NCBI GenBank assembly: GCA_020847515.1
Contig: JADLBW010000161.1
Location: 25,277 to 89,276 of the forward strand
DNA length: 64,000 nucleotides
Source of the DNA: Pirellulales bacterium
Lineage (GTDB): Bacteria > Planctomycetota > Planctomycetia > Pirellulales > Lacipirellulaceae
Direction of reading: 5' to 3'
Made by a program: the position numbers and the translations under genes. Within the stretch, counting starts at the first letter, position 1; every line of letters begins with the position of its first letter. Of this stretch, positions 18,920 through 27,815 are shown piece by piece. Under the pieces are notes generated by a model, which was given only the letters and a program-made list of their open reading frames with translations, was not told where the DNA came from and did no database searches.

Positions 18920-20371
18920 ATGCCAGCCACGTTCGTTATCTTCGGCGCCTCCGGCGACCTCACGAGCCGGAAGCTGATTCCCGCGCTCTACAGCCTGTAT
19001 CAGAAGAAGCGGCTGCGCGAGGGACTGCGTGTCGTAGGCTTTTCGCGGTCGCCCTTCAGCCATGAACGGTGGCGGCAGGAACTGGCCGCCACAACCGCGC
19101 GATTCGTCGGCGAGGAGTTCGATCGAGCGTTATGGGGCGAGTTTGCTCAGAACGTGTACTATCAGCCGGGCGACATCGGCGAGGCGGGGTCGTTCGATGA
19201 TCTGCGCAAATTCCTGAGCCAGGTTGAAAGCGGTCCGGCGCCGCGGGTGTACTATCTAGCGACGGCGCCCAAATTCTATGAGCCGGCCGTCGAACAACTG
19301 GCCCGCGCCGGCCTGACCGACGAGCGCCAGGCCCCGCGCCGCGTCGTAGTGGAAAAACCGTTCGGCTACGATCTGGTTAGCGCCCGGCGGCTCAATCAGG
19401 CGATTCACCATGCATTTGATGAGCAGCAGGTGTACCGCATCGATCACTACCTTGGCAAGGAGACGGTGCAGAACCTGTTCGTTCTGCGGTTCGCCAACGC
19501 AATCTTCGATCCGATCTGGAATCGCAACTACATCGACCATGTGCAGATCACCGTGGCCGAAGAAGTCGGCGTCGGTAAGCGGGCCGGATACTACGACTCG
19601 GCCGGCGTGATGCGGGACATGTTCCAGAATCACCTACTGCAGCTACTGATGATCACTGCTATGGAGCCGCCCGTGCGGTGGGCGGCCGACTCGATACGCA
19701 ATGAGAAGGTCAAGGTGCTGCACGCCCTGCGGGCGCTGTCGCCGGCAGACGTCGCGACGGACACGCTGCGCGGCCAGTACGAGGGATACGCGCAGGCCGA
19801 GGGCGTCGCGCCAGGTAGTCACACGGCGACATTCGCCGCGGCGAGGCTGCAGGTCGACAATTGGCGGTGGCAGGGCGTACCGTTCTACCTGCGGAGCGGC
19901 AAGGAAATGTCCTGCCGCACTACGCAGATCGTCATTCAGTTCCGAGAGCCGCCCCATAAGCTATTCAACGGCGCCGCCCGAAATCTCTGCGAAGCCAACC
20001 GGCTGGTTGTGCAGGTGCAGCCCGCCGAGGGTATTCAGCTCCATTTCCAGACGAAGGTTCCCGATGCCGGCATGAAGCTGCGCGAGACCGATCTTAGCTT
20101 CAACTACCGGAGTGAATACGGTCGCCCCGTGCCGGGCGCCTACGAGCGATTGCTGTTGGACGCCCTGGAGGGGGACGCCAGCCTGTTCGCCCGGGCCGAC
20201 GAGGTGGAGGCGGCGTGGAAGGTGTGCGATCCGATCATCGCCGCCTGGCAGGAGGGAAAGACCCCGCCGCTGTTGCGGTACGAGCCGGGAAATTGGGGCC
20301 CGGAGGCGTCCGCAGCGTGGATGCGCAGTCAGGGTCGAGAGTGGTTCGACAGTTGCCCGGTGTTGTCGTAA
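18920..20371 (+). CDS. zwf: Glucose-6-phosphate 1-dehydrogenase
   Basis: This 483-aa cytoplasmic enzyme makes 6-phosphogluconolactone and NADPH, the first step of the oxidative pentose-phosphate path. The N-terminal nucleotide motif FGASGDLTSRKL and the active-site signature RIDHYLGKETVQN are present. Length is normal and the C terminus is intact. It lies directly after gnd on the same strand, probably cotranscribed. The 6-phosphogluconolactonase is not in the window. Confidence 0.95.
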   Translation: MPATFVIFGASGDLTSRKLIPALYSLYQKKRLREGLRVVGFSRSPFSHERWRQELAATTARFVGEEFDRALWGEFAQNVYYQPGDIGEAGSFDDLRKFLSQVESGPAPRVYYLATAPKFYEPAVEQLARAGLTDERQAPRRVVVEKPFGYDLVSARRLNQAIHHAFDEQQVYRIDHYLGKETVQNLFVLRFANAIFDPIWNRNYIDHVQITVAEEVGVGKRAGYYDSAGVMRDMFQNHLLQLLMITAMEPPVRWAADSIRNEKVKVLHALRALSPADVATDTLRGQYEGYAQAEGVAPGSHTATFAAARLQVDNWRWQGVPFYLRSGKEMSCRTTQIVIQFREPPHKLFNGAARNLCEANRLVVQVQPAEGIQLHFQTKVPDAGMKLRETDLSFNYRSEYGRPVPGAYERLLLDALEGDASLFARADEVEAAWKVCDPIIAAWQEGKTPPLLRYEPGNWGPEASAAWMRSQGREWFDSCPVLS

Positions 20372-20390
20372 GGTAGAGGCCGAGCCGCCG

Positions 20391-20412
20391 GCAAGCCTCT
20401 GGCGAGGCTTGC
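20391..20412 (+). terminator. Hairpin after zwf
   Basis: A perfect 9-bp stem (GCAAGCCTC / GAGGCTTGC) with a 4-base loop lies 20 bp past the zwf stop. No U-run follows, so it may be a transcript-end or stability structure rather than a classic intrinsic terminator. Confidence 0.5.
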
Positions 20413-20447
20413 AGCGCCATTCATTGATACGCTGGGTAAATACGTCC

Positions 20448-21410
20448 ATGCGAGCCGCGCCAGAGACTCAGAGTCAGCAAGCGCCGAACCACGTTCCGCT
20501 GCCCGCTAACATCCCTAGCGTGCAGCCGGGCGGCGGATTTTGCTACGGCGTTGAACTGGCCTGGGGACGATGGCGTCGTTGGTATTTGACGCGGTTTCGC
20601 CGCCCGTATGTCGATCGGATGGCGAAGCTGCGACGGGGCGAGCCTGCGGGGGCGCCACACGAGATTCTCGACCCCCGCGATCTGAAGTACTGTTCGAACC
20701 AGTGCACCGCCCATTGGTTGCCGGAAGACGATCCCTTCCGCTGGCGCGAGCGGCTGCCATTTGCTCGCTGGGGGCTGGCTGAACTGCAAATCATGGGCTG
20801 GCCATTGGCGCTGAGCGCCCTGGCCATCGGCCTCTTGCGGCCGCCGTGGTCGTATGCGGCGATTTTGCCGCTGGCGCTGCTCGGCTTGGTCGTATACTTC
20901 TTTCGCGATCCGCGGCGATTCGTTCCAGCCGATCCGGCGGCCGTTATATCGCCGGCTGACGGCGTCGTCGCCGAAGTGACGGAACTAGATCACTACGACT
21001 TCCTCGACGGCCCGGCCGTGCGCATCGGCATCTTTCTGTCGATCTTCAACGTCCACATCAATCGGGCCCCGCGAACCGCTCGGGTGGTCGCGATGCATTA
21101 CAAGCCGGGCGAGTTCCTCAACGCGCTCAACCCCGAGAGTGCGATTCGCAACGAGTTCATGTGGATCGGTTTTGAGGACGGCGACCGGCCGGACCTGCGG
21201 TACGCGGTGCGCCAGATATCGGGGCTGCTGGCCCGGCGGATCGTCTGCGCGCTGCGGCCCGGTCAGTCGGTCCGTCGCGGGGAAAAGTTTGGTATGATTA
21301 AACTGGGGTCGCGAACCGAGTTGATCTTGCCGCGCGACGCGGTGCAGATCGCGACGGCAGTGGGCGACGTCGTGCGGGCCGGCAGCACGGTGCTCGCTCG
21401 ATTGAAGTGA
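20448..21410 (+). CDS. psd: Phosphatidylserine decarboxylase family protein
   Basis: This 320-aa membrane-associated proenzyme forms phosphatidylethanolamine from phosphatidylserine. Two adjacent hydrophobic helices (about residues 112-150) precede the catalytic domain: SPADGVVAEV, FLSIFNVHINRAP, and the self-cleavage motif LGSR (Ser288), which becomes the pyruvoyl group. An N-terminal ~100-residue extension of unknown role comes before the helices. The ATG at 20448 is chosen because the open frame upstream overlaps zwf. The phosphatidylserine synthase gene follows about 320 bp later, giving the two-step PE pathway. Confidence 0.9.
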   Translation: MRAAPETQSQQAPNHVPLPANIPSVQPGGGFCYGVELAWGRWRRWYLTRFRRPYVDRMAKLRRGEPAGAPHEILDPRDLKYCSNQCTAHWLPEDDPFRWRERLPFARWGLAELQIMGWPLALSALAIGLLRPPWSYAAILPLALLGLVVYFFRDPRRFVPADPAAVISPADGVVAEVTELDHYDFLDGPAVRIGIFLSIFNVHINRAPRTARVVAMHYKPGEFLNALNPESAIRNEFMWIGFEDGDRPDLRYAVRQISGLLARRIVCALRPGQSVRRGEKFGMIKLGSRTELILPRDAVQIATAVGDVVRAGSTVLARLK

Positions 21411-21729
21411 GAGTCGGCCGCCAAGTTAGCGGCGACGCGCGCCGGGGTCCCCTACGGTCGGGCATGTTTTGCGATTTAAGACGCCGCCTGAACGGAGAGC
21501 CGCCAGTCGCGGATGCTCGTGCCCGTCTTGCCCAGTCGCCCAGTTGGCAACTATTGATTCCTGCGCGGCAAATGGGCCCTTGGCATTTTTTGGCCGTCGG
21601 CTCCCGGCGATCGGCTGGAGGTTAGAATCAGCGTAGTTGCAACTGGCCGCAAGCCGATAGCCGCCGGCCGACAGCCAAGCACTGTTTATTAGCGGCGCAG
21701 TCCTCAATAATTACGTCGAGTCCCCGCCG
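21411..21729. other. Intergenic region with a decayed palindromic element
   Basis: No gene is seen. The stretch contains a degenerate copy of the dispersed palindrome (listed separately) and short CCGATAG/CCGACAG-type repeats near 21650-21680. Confidence 0.5.
21455..21525 (+). repeat. Decayed copy of the dispersed palindromic element
   Basis: The left arm CGGTCGGGCATGTTTTGCGA and right arm CGCCAGTCGC..ATGCTCGTGCCCG align with the intact copies in order and spacing (about 71 bp), but several arm positions no longer pair. This indicates an old insertion. Confidence 0.6.
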
Positions 21730-22587
21730 ATGCGTCGTCTGCGAGCCGTTGCCGTCTTCCCTACGATTTTTACGTTGGGGAATCTCGTGTGCGGCTTTTT
21801 TGCCATTGTGGTCGCTTCGCGAATCGCCAAGCCGGGCGAGATTGCCGTGGTTCCTTCGCCGCGACTGGATTCGGCCCGCGAGCTGTTTGGCAGCGTCGAT
21901 CCTACCCACAATCTTATGCTGTGCGGGGCGCTGATCTTCTTGGCCATGATTTTCGACATGTTCGACGGGCAAGTGGCCCGCATGGCTCGCGTGGCCAGCG
22001 ACTTCGGCGCCCAGCTCGATAGCCTGTGCGACGTCGTGTCGTTCGGCGTCGCGCCGGGAATCCTGCTGGTGAAGATGTGCCCGCAATTCACGCAGGTCCA
22101 TCGCGAGGCAATCTGGTTTATTGCGGCGCTGTTCGCCTGTTGCGCGGCGATGCGGCTGGCGCGGTTCAACGTCGAGTCGGATGAAGACGACGACCACACG
22201 ATGTTCGAGGGGCTTCCTTCGCCGGCAGCGGCGGCGGTAATCGCCGGCTTTGCCGTACTGTCGTACCAACTCCGCAATGAAATCAACTACGCCGATTTTC
22301 AGGGCTTCGATCACTGGCTGCAGCTTACGCTGCCGCCGGCGGCGATGGTGATCGGGCTGCTGATGGTGTCGCGCGTTCCGTATCCACACTTCGTCAATCA
22401 CCTGGTGCGCGGGCAAAAAACTTTTCCGCAATTGGTCGGAATCGTGTTTGCGGTAATGGCGCTGTTGGCGGTCCGCTGGTATGCGATTCCCGTGGCCTGC
22501 AGCCTCTACGCGTTGACGCCGCCGTTGGCGCACGGGTGGCGTTGGTTGTGGGGCCACCGCCATTTGATGCTCCGAAGGACGGGTTGA
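21730..22587 (+). CDS. pssA: CDP-diacylglycerol--serine O-phosphatidyltransferase
   Basis: This 285-aa polytopic membrane enzyme transfers serine onto CDP-diacylglycerol. The CDP-alcohol phosphatidyltransferase signature is complete: DGQVARMARVASDFG..LDSLCD, beginning near residue 77, with the two catalytic acidic pairs. Several hydrophobic helices surround it. The preceding gene is the decarboxylase acting on its product, and riboflavin synthase starts 3 bp after its stop. Confidence 0.92.
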   Translation: MRRLRAVAVFPTIFTLGNLVCGFFAIVVASRIAKPGEIAVVPSPRLDSARELFGSVDPTHNLMLCGALIFLAMIFDMFDGQVARMARVASDFGAQLDSLCDVVSFGVAPGILLVKMCPQFTQVHREAIWFIAALFACCAAMRLARFNVESDEDDDHTMFEGLPSPAAAAVIAGFAVLSYQLRNEINYADFQGFDHWLQLTLPPAAMVIGLLMVSRVPYPHFVNHLVRGQKTFPQLVGIVFAVMALLAVRWYAIPVACSLYALTPPLAHGWRWLWGHRHLMLRRTG

Positions 22588-22590
22588 CGC

Positions 22591-23184
22591 ATGTTTACCG
22601 GGCTCGTGGAAAGTCTGGCCCCAGTGCGGCGCGTCGTCCAGGCCGGGCCAGGCATAACGCTGGTAATCGCCAGCGAGCAAATCGCCGCGCGGAGCGAAAT
22701 TGGCGACAGCATCGCGATCAACGGCTGCTGTCTGACGGCCGTGCAGGCGCAGGGCGACGAGCTATCCTTCGAAGCGGGCCCCGAAACGCTGCAGCGAACC
22801 AACCTCGGGCGTTTGCAGGCCGGCGACCAGGTGAATCTCGAAACCTCGCTTAAGCTGGGCGACTCGCTCGGCGGGCACCTGGTTACCGGCCACATCGACG
22901 CGGTCGGTCGCGTCGAGCGCCGGGTCGACGACGGCGCGTGGTGCTCGATGTGGTTGGAAGCCCCCGGCGAGTTGACGAGACAAATGGCGTCGAAGGGATC
23001 GATCGCCGTCGACGGGGTGAGCCTGACGCTAGTCGATGTCGAGCAGCGGCGGTTTAGCGTTGCGCTGATTCCGCACACGCTGGAAGCGACGACGCTGGGA
23101 CGGCGACGCCCTGGCGACGAGGTGAACCTCGAAACCGATGTGCTGGCGAAGTACGTCCAGCGGCAGTTGAGCTGGAAGGCGTGA
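22591..23184 (+). CDS. ribE: Riboflavin synthase, alpha-subunit type
   Basis: This 197-aa cytoplasmic enzyme dismutates two 6,7-dimethyl-8-ribityllumazine to riboflavin. Two homologous halves are evident: MFTGLVES, SIAINGCCLTAV and GGHLVTGHID in the first; SIAVDGVSLTLV and ADDEVNLETD-like residues in the second. It starts 3 bp after pssA, so it is very likely translated from the same message. Confidence 0.95.
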   Translation: MFTGLVESLAPVRRVVQAGPGITLVIASEQIAARSEIGDSIAINGCCLTAVQAQGDELSFEAGPETLQRTNLGRLQAGDQVNLETSLKLGDSLGGHLVTGHIDAVGRVERRVDDGAWCSMWLEAPGELTRQMASKGSIAVDGVSLTLVDVEQRRFSVALIPHTLEATTLGRRRPGDEVNLETDVLAKYVQRQLSWKA

Positions 23185-23230
23185 GGCGCGTTTTCCATTG
23201 ACCGATCACCGCTCACCGAGCACCTCTGCC

Positions 23231-24139
23231 ATGAGCCGCCAGACCAAGACCTTTCTGCTGGAGCGATTCCGCGAAATGGGCATTCGCCCGGCGACGCGGC
23301 ACGGACAGAACTTTCTCATTGATCTCAACCTCCACCGTCTGATCGTCGACTCGGCGGAGCTTACAGAGCAGGACGTGGTGCTGGAAGTCGGCACCGGAAC
23401 CGGCGCCATAACGGCGCTCGTGGCGGAGCGGGCCGGCGCGGTCGTCACGGTGGAAATCGACGGCCATCTGTTTGAACTGGCCAGCGAAATGTTGCTCGAC
23501 CGGCCGAATGTGAGGATGCTCAACCTCGACGCCCTTAAGAACAAGAACCGGTTCAATCCAGCGGTGCGCGACGCGGTTGGCGAGGCGCTGGGGGCGGCGC
23601 CGGGTCGGCGCCTGAAGTTGGTGGCGAACCTTCCCTACAATATCGCCACGCCGGTGCTCAGCAACTTGCTGGCGTGGGAATATACGCCTCATTCGATGGT
23701 GGCTACGATCCAAAAGGAGCTGGCCGACCGGATCGTCGCTCGACCGTGGTCAAAGGATTACGGAGCGCTGAGCGTCTGGATGCAGTGCCAGGCCGACGTA
23801 GAAATTGTGCGCATCATGGCCCCGTCGGTGTTCTGGCCGGCGCCGAAAGTGGATTCGGCGATCGTGCGAATCGTCGTCGATCCGGCGCGCCGCGCGGCCG
23901 TGCCCGACCTTCACTTTTTCCACGATTTCACCAAGGCCATTTTTCTTCACCGGCGCAAGTTCCTGCGGGCGAACGTCGTATCGGCGCTCAAGCAGGTGCT
24001 GGAAAAGTCGGAGGTCGACGAGATTCTGGGCATAATGGGCTTCGCCGACGATGCGCGAACCGAACAGCTCGACGTCTCGACGCTGCTGCGACTCACGGAG
24101 CTGGTGCGAGCCCGGGCTCCGCAGTGGACGTTGTCTTGA
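23231..24139 (+). CDS. rsmA: 16S rRNA dimethyladenosine transferase
   Basis: This 302-aa enzyme (RsmA/KsgA) dimethylates two adjacent adenines in helix 45 of 16S rRNA. Visible motifs are GQNFLID near the N terminus, the SAM-binding EVGTGTGAITALV, and the adenine-methylase motif NLPYN. The C-terminal helical domain (FLHRRKFLRANV) is complete. The ATG at 23231 is used; an in-frame TTG at 23198 would add a non-conserved leader. It is the third gene of the pssA-ribE-rsmA run. Confidence 0.93.
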   Translation: MSRQTKTFLLERFREMGIRPATRHGQNFLIDLNLHRLIVDSAELTEQDVVLEVGTGTGAITALVAERAGAVVTVEIDGHLFELASEMLLDRPNVRMLNLDALKNKNRFNPAVRDAVGEALGAAPGRRLKLVANLPYNIATPVLSNLLAWEYTPHSMVATIQKELADRIVARPWSKDYGALSVWMQCQADVEIVRIMAPSVFWPAPKVDSAIVRIVVDPARRAAVPDLHFFHDFTKAIFLHRRKFLRANVVSALKQVLEKSEVDEILGIMGFADDARTEQLDVSTLLRLTELVRARAPQWTLS

Positions 24140-24298
24140 GCAGGTCGCCCGGAAGGAGCGGCTGGCGTTGCACGCTTGTCGGCGCGGAACAAGCGCGCGT
24201 CGAGGCGACTGCTTGCCGAGCGGGCCGTCGGCGGAGTACGTTGGAGGCTTGCGGACAGCGTCGGCGGGCATGGTTTCGCTACGGAGGTTTGCGCAATT

Positions 24299-24526
24299 AT
24301 GAGCTTCATCGAAATGACGGGCGCCACCCTACGACGCGCGATGCACGAAGACGAGCTTGACGAGCATGTTCTGGCGAAGGCCCGCGTCGCGGACGACACG
24401 ATTGTTCGGGTCAACCGGGAAGGCGATATCGAGGTGCGGCGCCCGCACGGCTGGGACGTCATCGGCGGGCTTTTAGGCGGTTTCGAAGAGCGCATTCGGA
24501 AAGAGACCGGCCTTGATTGGGCTTAG
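24299..24526 (+). CDS. Small conserved-looking hypothetical protein
   Basis: The 75-aa product (MSFIEMTGATLRRAMHEDEL..RVADDTIVRVNREGDIEV..) is acidic and helical at the start, with a beta-rich middle. No family is recognised. Codon use is like that of true genes around it, and no competing frame is better. It lies 160 bp after rsmA on the same strand. Function unknown. Confidence 0.6.
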   Translation: MSFIEMTGATLRRAMHEDELDEHVLAKARVADDTIVRVNREGDIEVRRPHGWDVIGGLLGGFEERIRKETGLDWA

Positions 24527-24865
24527 CCTTCCAGCCCCCGCAAGGCGGCATCTTCCTGTAACGGGGCGCCGCTGGTCGATTCGTACCGCGAACGATAGGC
24601 CCTGCGCATCAAGCACAGAATAAGCCTATCGTACTGGGGCCGCGCAGACATTGGGACGGTTTAATGCGGTCGGCGCGGTTAGTTCGCCCGAGCGATGCGG
24701 CGGCGCAGCGGCCTGGCGACCGAACCGATCGTTTTGGCCAGTTGTCCGTGGTAGGATCAGTGGGGGCTTTCTTGGGGTCGCGCCGGCGGCTCGCTGAGCC
24801 GCGGTTAGCGGCCGACCTCGCTTCTGATTTCTTTTGCGGACCGCGTGCAACGGCCCGGACTGAAC
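24527..24865. other. Intergenic region upstream of hisB
   Basis: No gene or clear structure is seen. The hisB promoter is expected here, but no convincing boxes were found. Confidence 0.4.
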
Positions 24866-25459
24866 ATGGCACGCACAGCGTTGATTCAGCGCAAGACGGC
24901 GGAGACCGAGATCGAGCTGGAGGTCAACCTCGACGGCTCGGGGCAAGCGCAGGTAAAGACCGGCGTCGGCTTTTTGGACCACATGCTGGAGCTGATGGCA
25001 AAGCACGCAGCGTTCGATCTCCGCGCGGCCGCCCGGGGCGACTTGCACGTCGATCAGCATCACACGGTCGAGGATACGGGCATCTGCCTGGGGCAGGCGA
25101 TTAAGCAAGCCCTCGGCGACAAGTCCGGCATCCGCCGCTACGGCCACTTCACGCTGCCGATGGAGGAGACTCTGGTCACCGTGGCGGTCGATCTGGGCGG
25201 TCGATACGCGTTGGCGTTCAACGCCCCCCTGCCCTCGCCCAAGATCGGCGCGTTCGACAGCGAGCTGCTCGAAGACTTCTGGCAAGCAGCAGCGGCCAAC
25301 TGTCTGTGCAATTTGCACGTGCTGTTGCACTACGGCCGCAATAGCCACCATATCGCCGAGGCGGTGTTCAAAGCGGCGGCCCGCGCGCTGCGCATGGCGG
25401 TGGAAGCTGATCCGCGGATGCCGGGGGTCCCCAGCACGAAGGGTTCGCTGTTGGGCTGA
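24866..25459 (+). CDS. hisB: Imidazoleglycerol-phosphate dehydratase
   Basis: This 197-aa cytoplasmic enzyme carries out the dehydration step of histidine synthesis. It is the monofunctional form, without the phosphatase domain. Metal-binding motifs [24 protein letters not shown], and [17 protein letters not shown] are all present. The ATG at 24866 begins MARTALIQR, the usual start. No other his gene is nearby. A palindromic element follows the stop. Confidence 0.95.
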   Translation: MARTALIQRKTAETEIELEVNLDGSGQAQVKTGVGFLDHMLELMAKHAAFDLRAAARGDLHVDQHHTVEDTGICLGQAIKQALGDKSGIRRYGHFTLPMEETLVTVAVDLGGRYALAFNAPLPSPKIGAFDSELLEDFWQAAAANCLCNLHVLLHYGRNSHHIAEAVFKAAARALRMAVEADPRMPGVPSTKGSLLG

Positions 25460-25471
25460 GGCGGACCGCAA

Positions 25472-25546
25472 CGGGTCGGGGAGTCTTTTGCGACTGGAAG
25501 GCCCGACTGCCATTCAAGGCCGCCAGTCGCAAAAGACTCCCGACCC
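25472..25546 (+). repeat. Dispersed palindromic element between hisB and ppa
   Basis: The best-preserved copy: GGGTCGGGGAGTCTTTTGCGACTGG is mirrored by the arm CCAGTCGCAAAAGACTCCCG and its ACCC end, with a 26-bp centre. It sits between convergent genes and can act as a bidirectional transcript-end hairpin. Confidence 0.9.
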
Positions 25547-25566
25547 ACTCGACTGCGTTAAGCCGC

Positions 25567-26178
25567 TCACTCGCCGAAGTGGTCGCGGTAATCGGCGATG
25601 GCGGCGGTGACGACCTGTTCGGCGTGTTCGCGCCCGTAGGCCTCGGCGATGTTTACTTTGGCGTCGTCGGGCGAGAGCATCTTGTAGGTGCTGAAATAGT
25701 GCCGTAGCCGGTCGACGAGCACTTTAGGCAGTTGCGACACGTCGGTCACGTCCTGCCACATATTGTCGTTCTCGAGGACGGCGATGATCTTGTCGTCGGC
25801 CTCGTTGTTGTCGAGCATCGGCAGGCCGCCCACGATCCGGGCCTTGAGGATGATTTCCGACATGGTGATGGGCCGCTCGCTGATAACGCAGATATCCAGC
25901 GGATCGTGATCGCCGGCCTGGGCGCCGCTCATCAGCTTGGCGACATGCGACCCGCAGTAGGTTCGCGGGACGAACCCATACAGCGTGGGGCAGAACGACG
26001 ACGTGCGGTTGGGCCGGTCGACGCGCAGATAGCCGGTTTGCTTATCGAGCTCGTATTTGATGCGGTCGTAGGGGGTGAGCTCGATATACGCGTGGACCAC
26101 CGAGGGCGGAGCTGGGCCGACGTCGAGGCCATGCCACGGGTGCGGTCGCCAGCGATAGAATGGTGAGGGAAATCCCAT
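25567..26178 (-). CDS. ppa: Inorganic pyrophosphatase (family I)
   Basis: This 203-aa cytoplasmic enzyme hydrolyses PPi. The family I metal signature GDHDPLDI is present, with [14 protein letters not shown] and [10 protein letters not shown] upstream. Length is slightly above the bacterial norm. It lies downstream of the phosphofructokinase gene on the same strand, separated by a palindromic element. Confidence 0.93.
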   Translation of the reverse strand: MGFPSPFYRWRPHPWHGLDVGPAPPSVVHAYIELTPYDRIKYELDKQTGYLRVDRPNRTSSFCPTLYGFVPRTYCGSHVAKLMSGAQAGDHDPLDICVISERPITMSEIILKARIVGGLPMLDNNEADDKIIAVLENDNMWQDVTDVSQLPKVLVDRLRHYFSTYKMLSPDDAKVNIAEAYGREHAEQVVTAAIADYRDHFGE

Positions 26179-26218
26179 GCAGTCTCCGAAAGAAAGGTCG
26201 CGTCAGCCGTCCGGGTAG

Positions 26219-26292
26219 GGGGTCGGGAGTTTTTTGCGCCTGGCGGCCGTAATAAGCCGGCAGACTCGCCGGTCGCAAAAGACTCCCGACCC
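26219..26292 (-). repeat. Dispersed palindromic element between pfk and ppa
   Basis: Arms GGTCGGGAGTTTTTTGCGCC and GGTCGCAAAAGACTCCCGAC flank a 25-bp centre with its own small inverted repeat. It lies between two minus-strand genes and could attenuate read-through from pfk into ppa. Confidence 0.85.
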
Positions 26293-26331
26293 TGTCATTC
26301 TCACGAGCGTACTGAAGGACGAGCCTTGTTG

Positions 26332-27687
26332 TTAGACGGCGGTAAGCGTGCCGCCGGGCTCGCCTTCGTTGACGTACGTCTCCAGGAAGCGCGTCAGGCG
26401 ATGGAAGTCGCTGTCGGTTTCAATATAGCGGACGACCGTAACCAGGGTTTCGGGATCGACCAGTTCCTCGAACGGTACGTACTCGAGCTGCAACTGCCCT
26501 GAGACGGACACCATCACGCCGCTGAGCCTCTTTTCGACCAGGGCGCGGTAGGCGCCGACGCCCAACTGGCTGCCGAGCATGACGTCGAAGGCATGCGGCT
26601 TGGTGCAGCGCGCCTCGTACCCTAATTGCACGGGGGTGATCTTGCGCTTCTTTCCGGTCTGGCGCTTGTACTCCTTGCTAATCGCGTCGGCGAAGATGTC
26701 GTGCAGGTTGACGGCGGAAATATTGATATGCCCGTGCTCGTCCCGGCCGACCCCTTGCAGGTAGTTGCTGGGCAAAAGTTCCGCCAGTCCTTCGGCGATC
26801 ACGATGACGCCATATTCCTTGCCTTCGCGCTCGCGCGCCAGAATGGTCTTCACGATGCGAGGAATGACTTCCTCCATGTTCATGATCGCGCGGGACGAAT
26901 TCTCGCCGGTGTTGGGATCGACGCTCTCCTCCGTCTTTCGGTAGCGGCCGACGATGTCTTCCACGCTGATCACCAGGCTCGCTTCGCCGGCGATGGCGAC
27001 GCCGTAGGCCAGCCAGCCGGCGCTGCGGCCCATCGACTCGGCCAGAAAGTAACTGCGGTTGGCCTCGGCGTCGGCCAGCATATTGCGCACTTCGGTCGCC
27101 AGAAAATCCACCGCGGTGAAGTAACCGAACGTGAAATCGATGCCGCGATAGTCGTTGTCGATCGTCTTCGGAAGATGCACGACCGGAATGCGGGGCGCCT
27201 CCAACGGCAGGTGGTCCTGGAACAGTTTGAATTTGTTGGCGGTCTTGAGCGTATCGTCGCCGCCGATCGAGACCAGCAAATCAACGCCGATGGAGCGCAA
27301 CGCCTCATAGACCGTCTTCAGCGGCGCCACGCGCTCGCGGTCTTTCAAATGCGACGGATGAGAGACCAAAATGCCGGGATTAGTCCGGGCGGTGCCAATG
27401 AGGATGCCCTGCGAACTGCGCGTGCGGCGGAGCGTTTTGTGGTCGAGCATCACGTAGTCTTGCCCTTCGACCAGCGGGCGATGGGGGCCGTACTCCACCA
27501 GTTGGGAATAGCCGTGCTTGACGCCGACAACCTCAATGTCGTCGCGGAGAAACGAGACGGCCGCCGCGCTGATGACGGCGTTAGCGGCGGGTGCGGGACC
27601 GCCGGCGAACAGAATGGCGGCCCGGCGAAAGTTATGCGGTTGGCGGGGCGGGCGGGACAGCGTGCTTTTTTCTGCCATGATACTCAT
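26332..27687 (-). CDS. pfp: Pyrophosphate-dependent 6-phosphofructokinase-type enzyme
   Basis: This ~451-aa cytoplasmic enzyme interconverts fructose 6-phosphate and fructose 1,6-bisphosphate. GGDD at about residues 142-145 and PKTIDND at about 173-179 replace the GGDG and GTIDND of ATP-dependent enzymes; in the family the second Asp and the Lys mark PPi as phosphoryl donor. Further sugar-binding segments ESMGRSAGWLAYG and IAEGLAELLP are intact. The ATG at 27687 is preferred to a TTG five codons earlier. The pyrophosphatase gene next door uses the same metabolite. Confidence 0.9.
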   Translation of the reverse strand: MSIMAEKSTLSRPPRQPHNFRRAAILFAGGPAPAANAVISAAAVSFLRDDIEVVGVKHGYSQLVEYGPHRPLVEGQDYVMLDHKTLRRTRSSQGILIGTARTNPGILVSHPSHLKDRERVAPLKTVYEALRSIGVDLLVSIGGDDTLKTANKFKLFQDHLPLEAPRIPVVHLPKTIDNDYRGIDFTFGYFTAVDFLATEVRNMLADAEANRSYFLAESMGRSAGWLAYGVAIAGEASLVISVEDIVGRYRKTEESVDPNTGENSSRAIMNMEEVIPRIVKTILAREREGKEYGVIVIAEGLAELLPSNYLQGVGRDEHGHINISAVNLHDIFADAISKEYKRQTGKKRKITPVQLGYEARCTKPHAFDVMLGSQLGVGAYRALVEKRLSGVMVSVSGQLQLEYVPFEELVDPETLVTVVRYIETDSDFHRLTRFLETYVNEGEPGGTLTAV

Positions 27688-27815
27688 TCCGAAGTTGCGC
27701 AAGTCGCTAGAGGGCCGCGGGCGCGCCGCAGGCGAAGCTCAGGTCGCCCGCATGCCGAAACGGCATTCTAGAGCGCCAAGCCGCAGGCGAGAATGGCGGC
27801 TCGCGCGAGGCCGCA

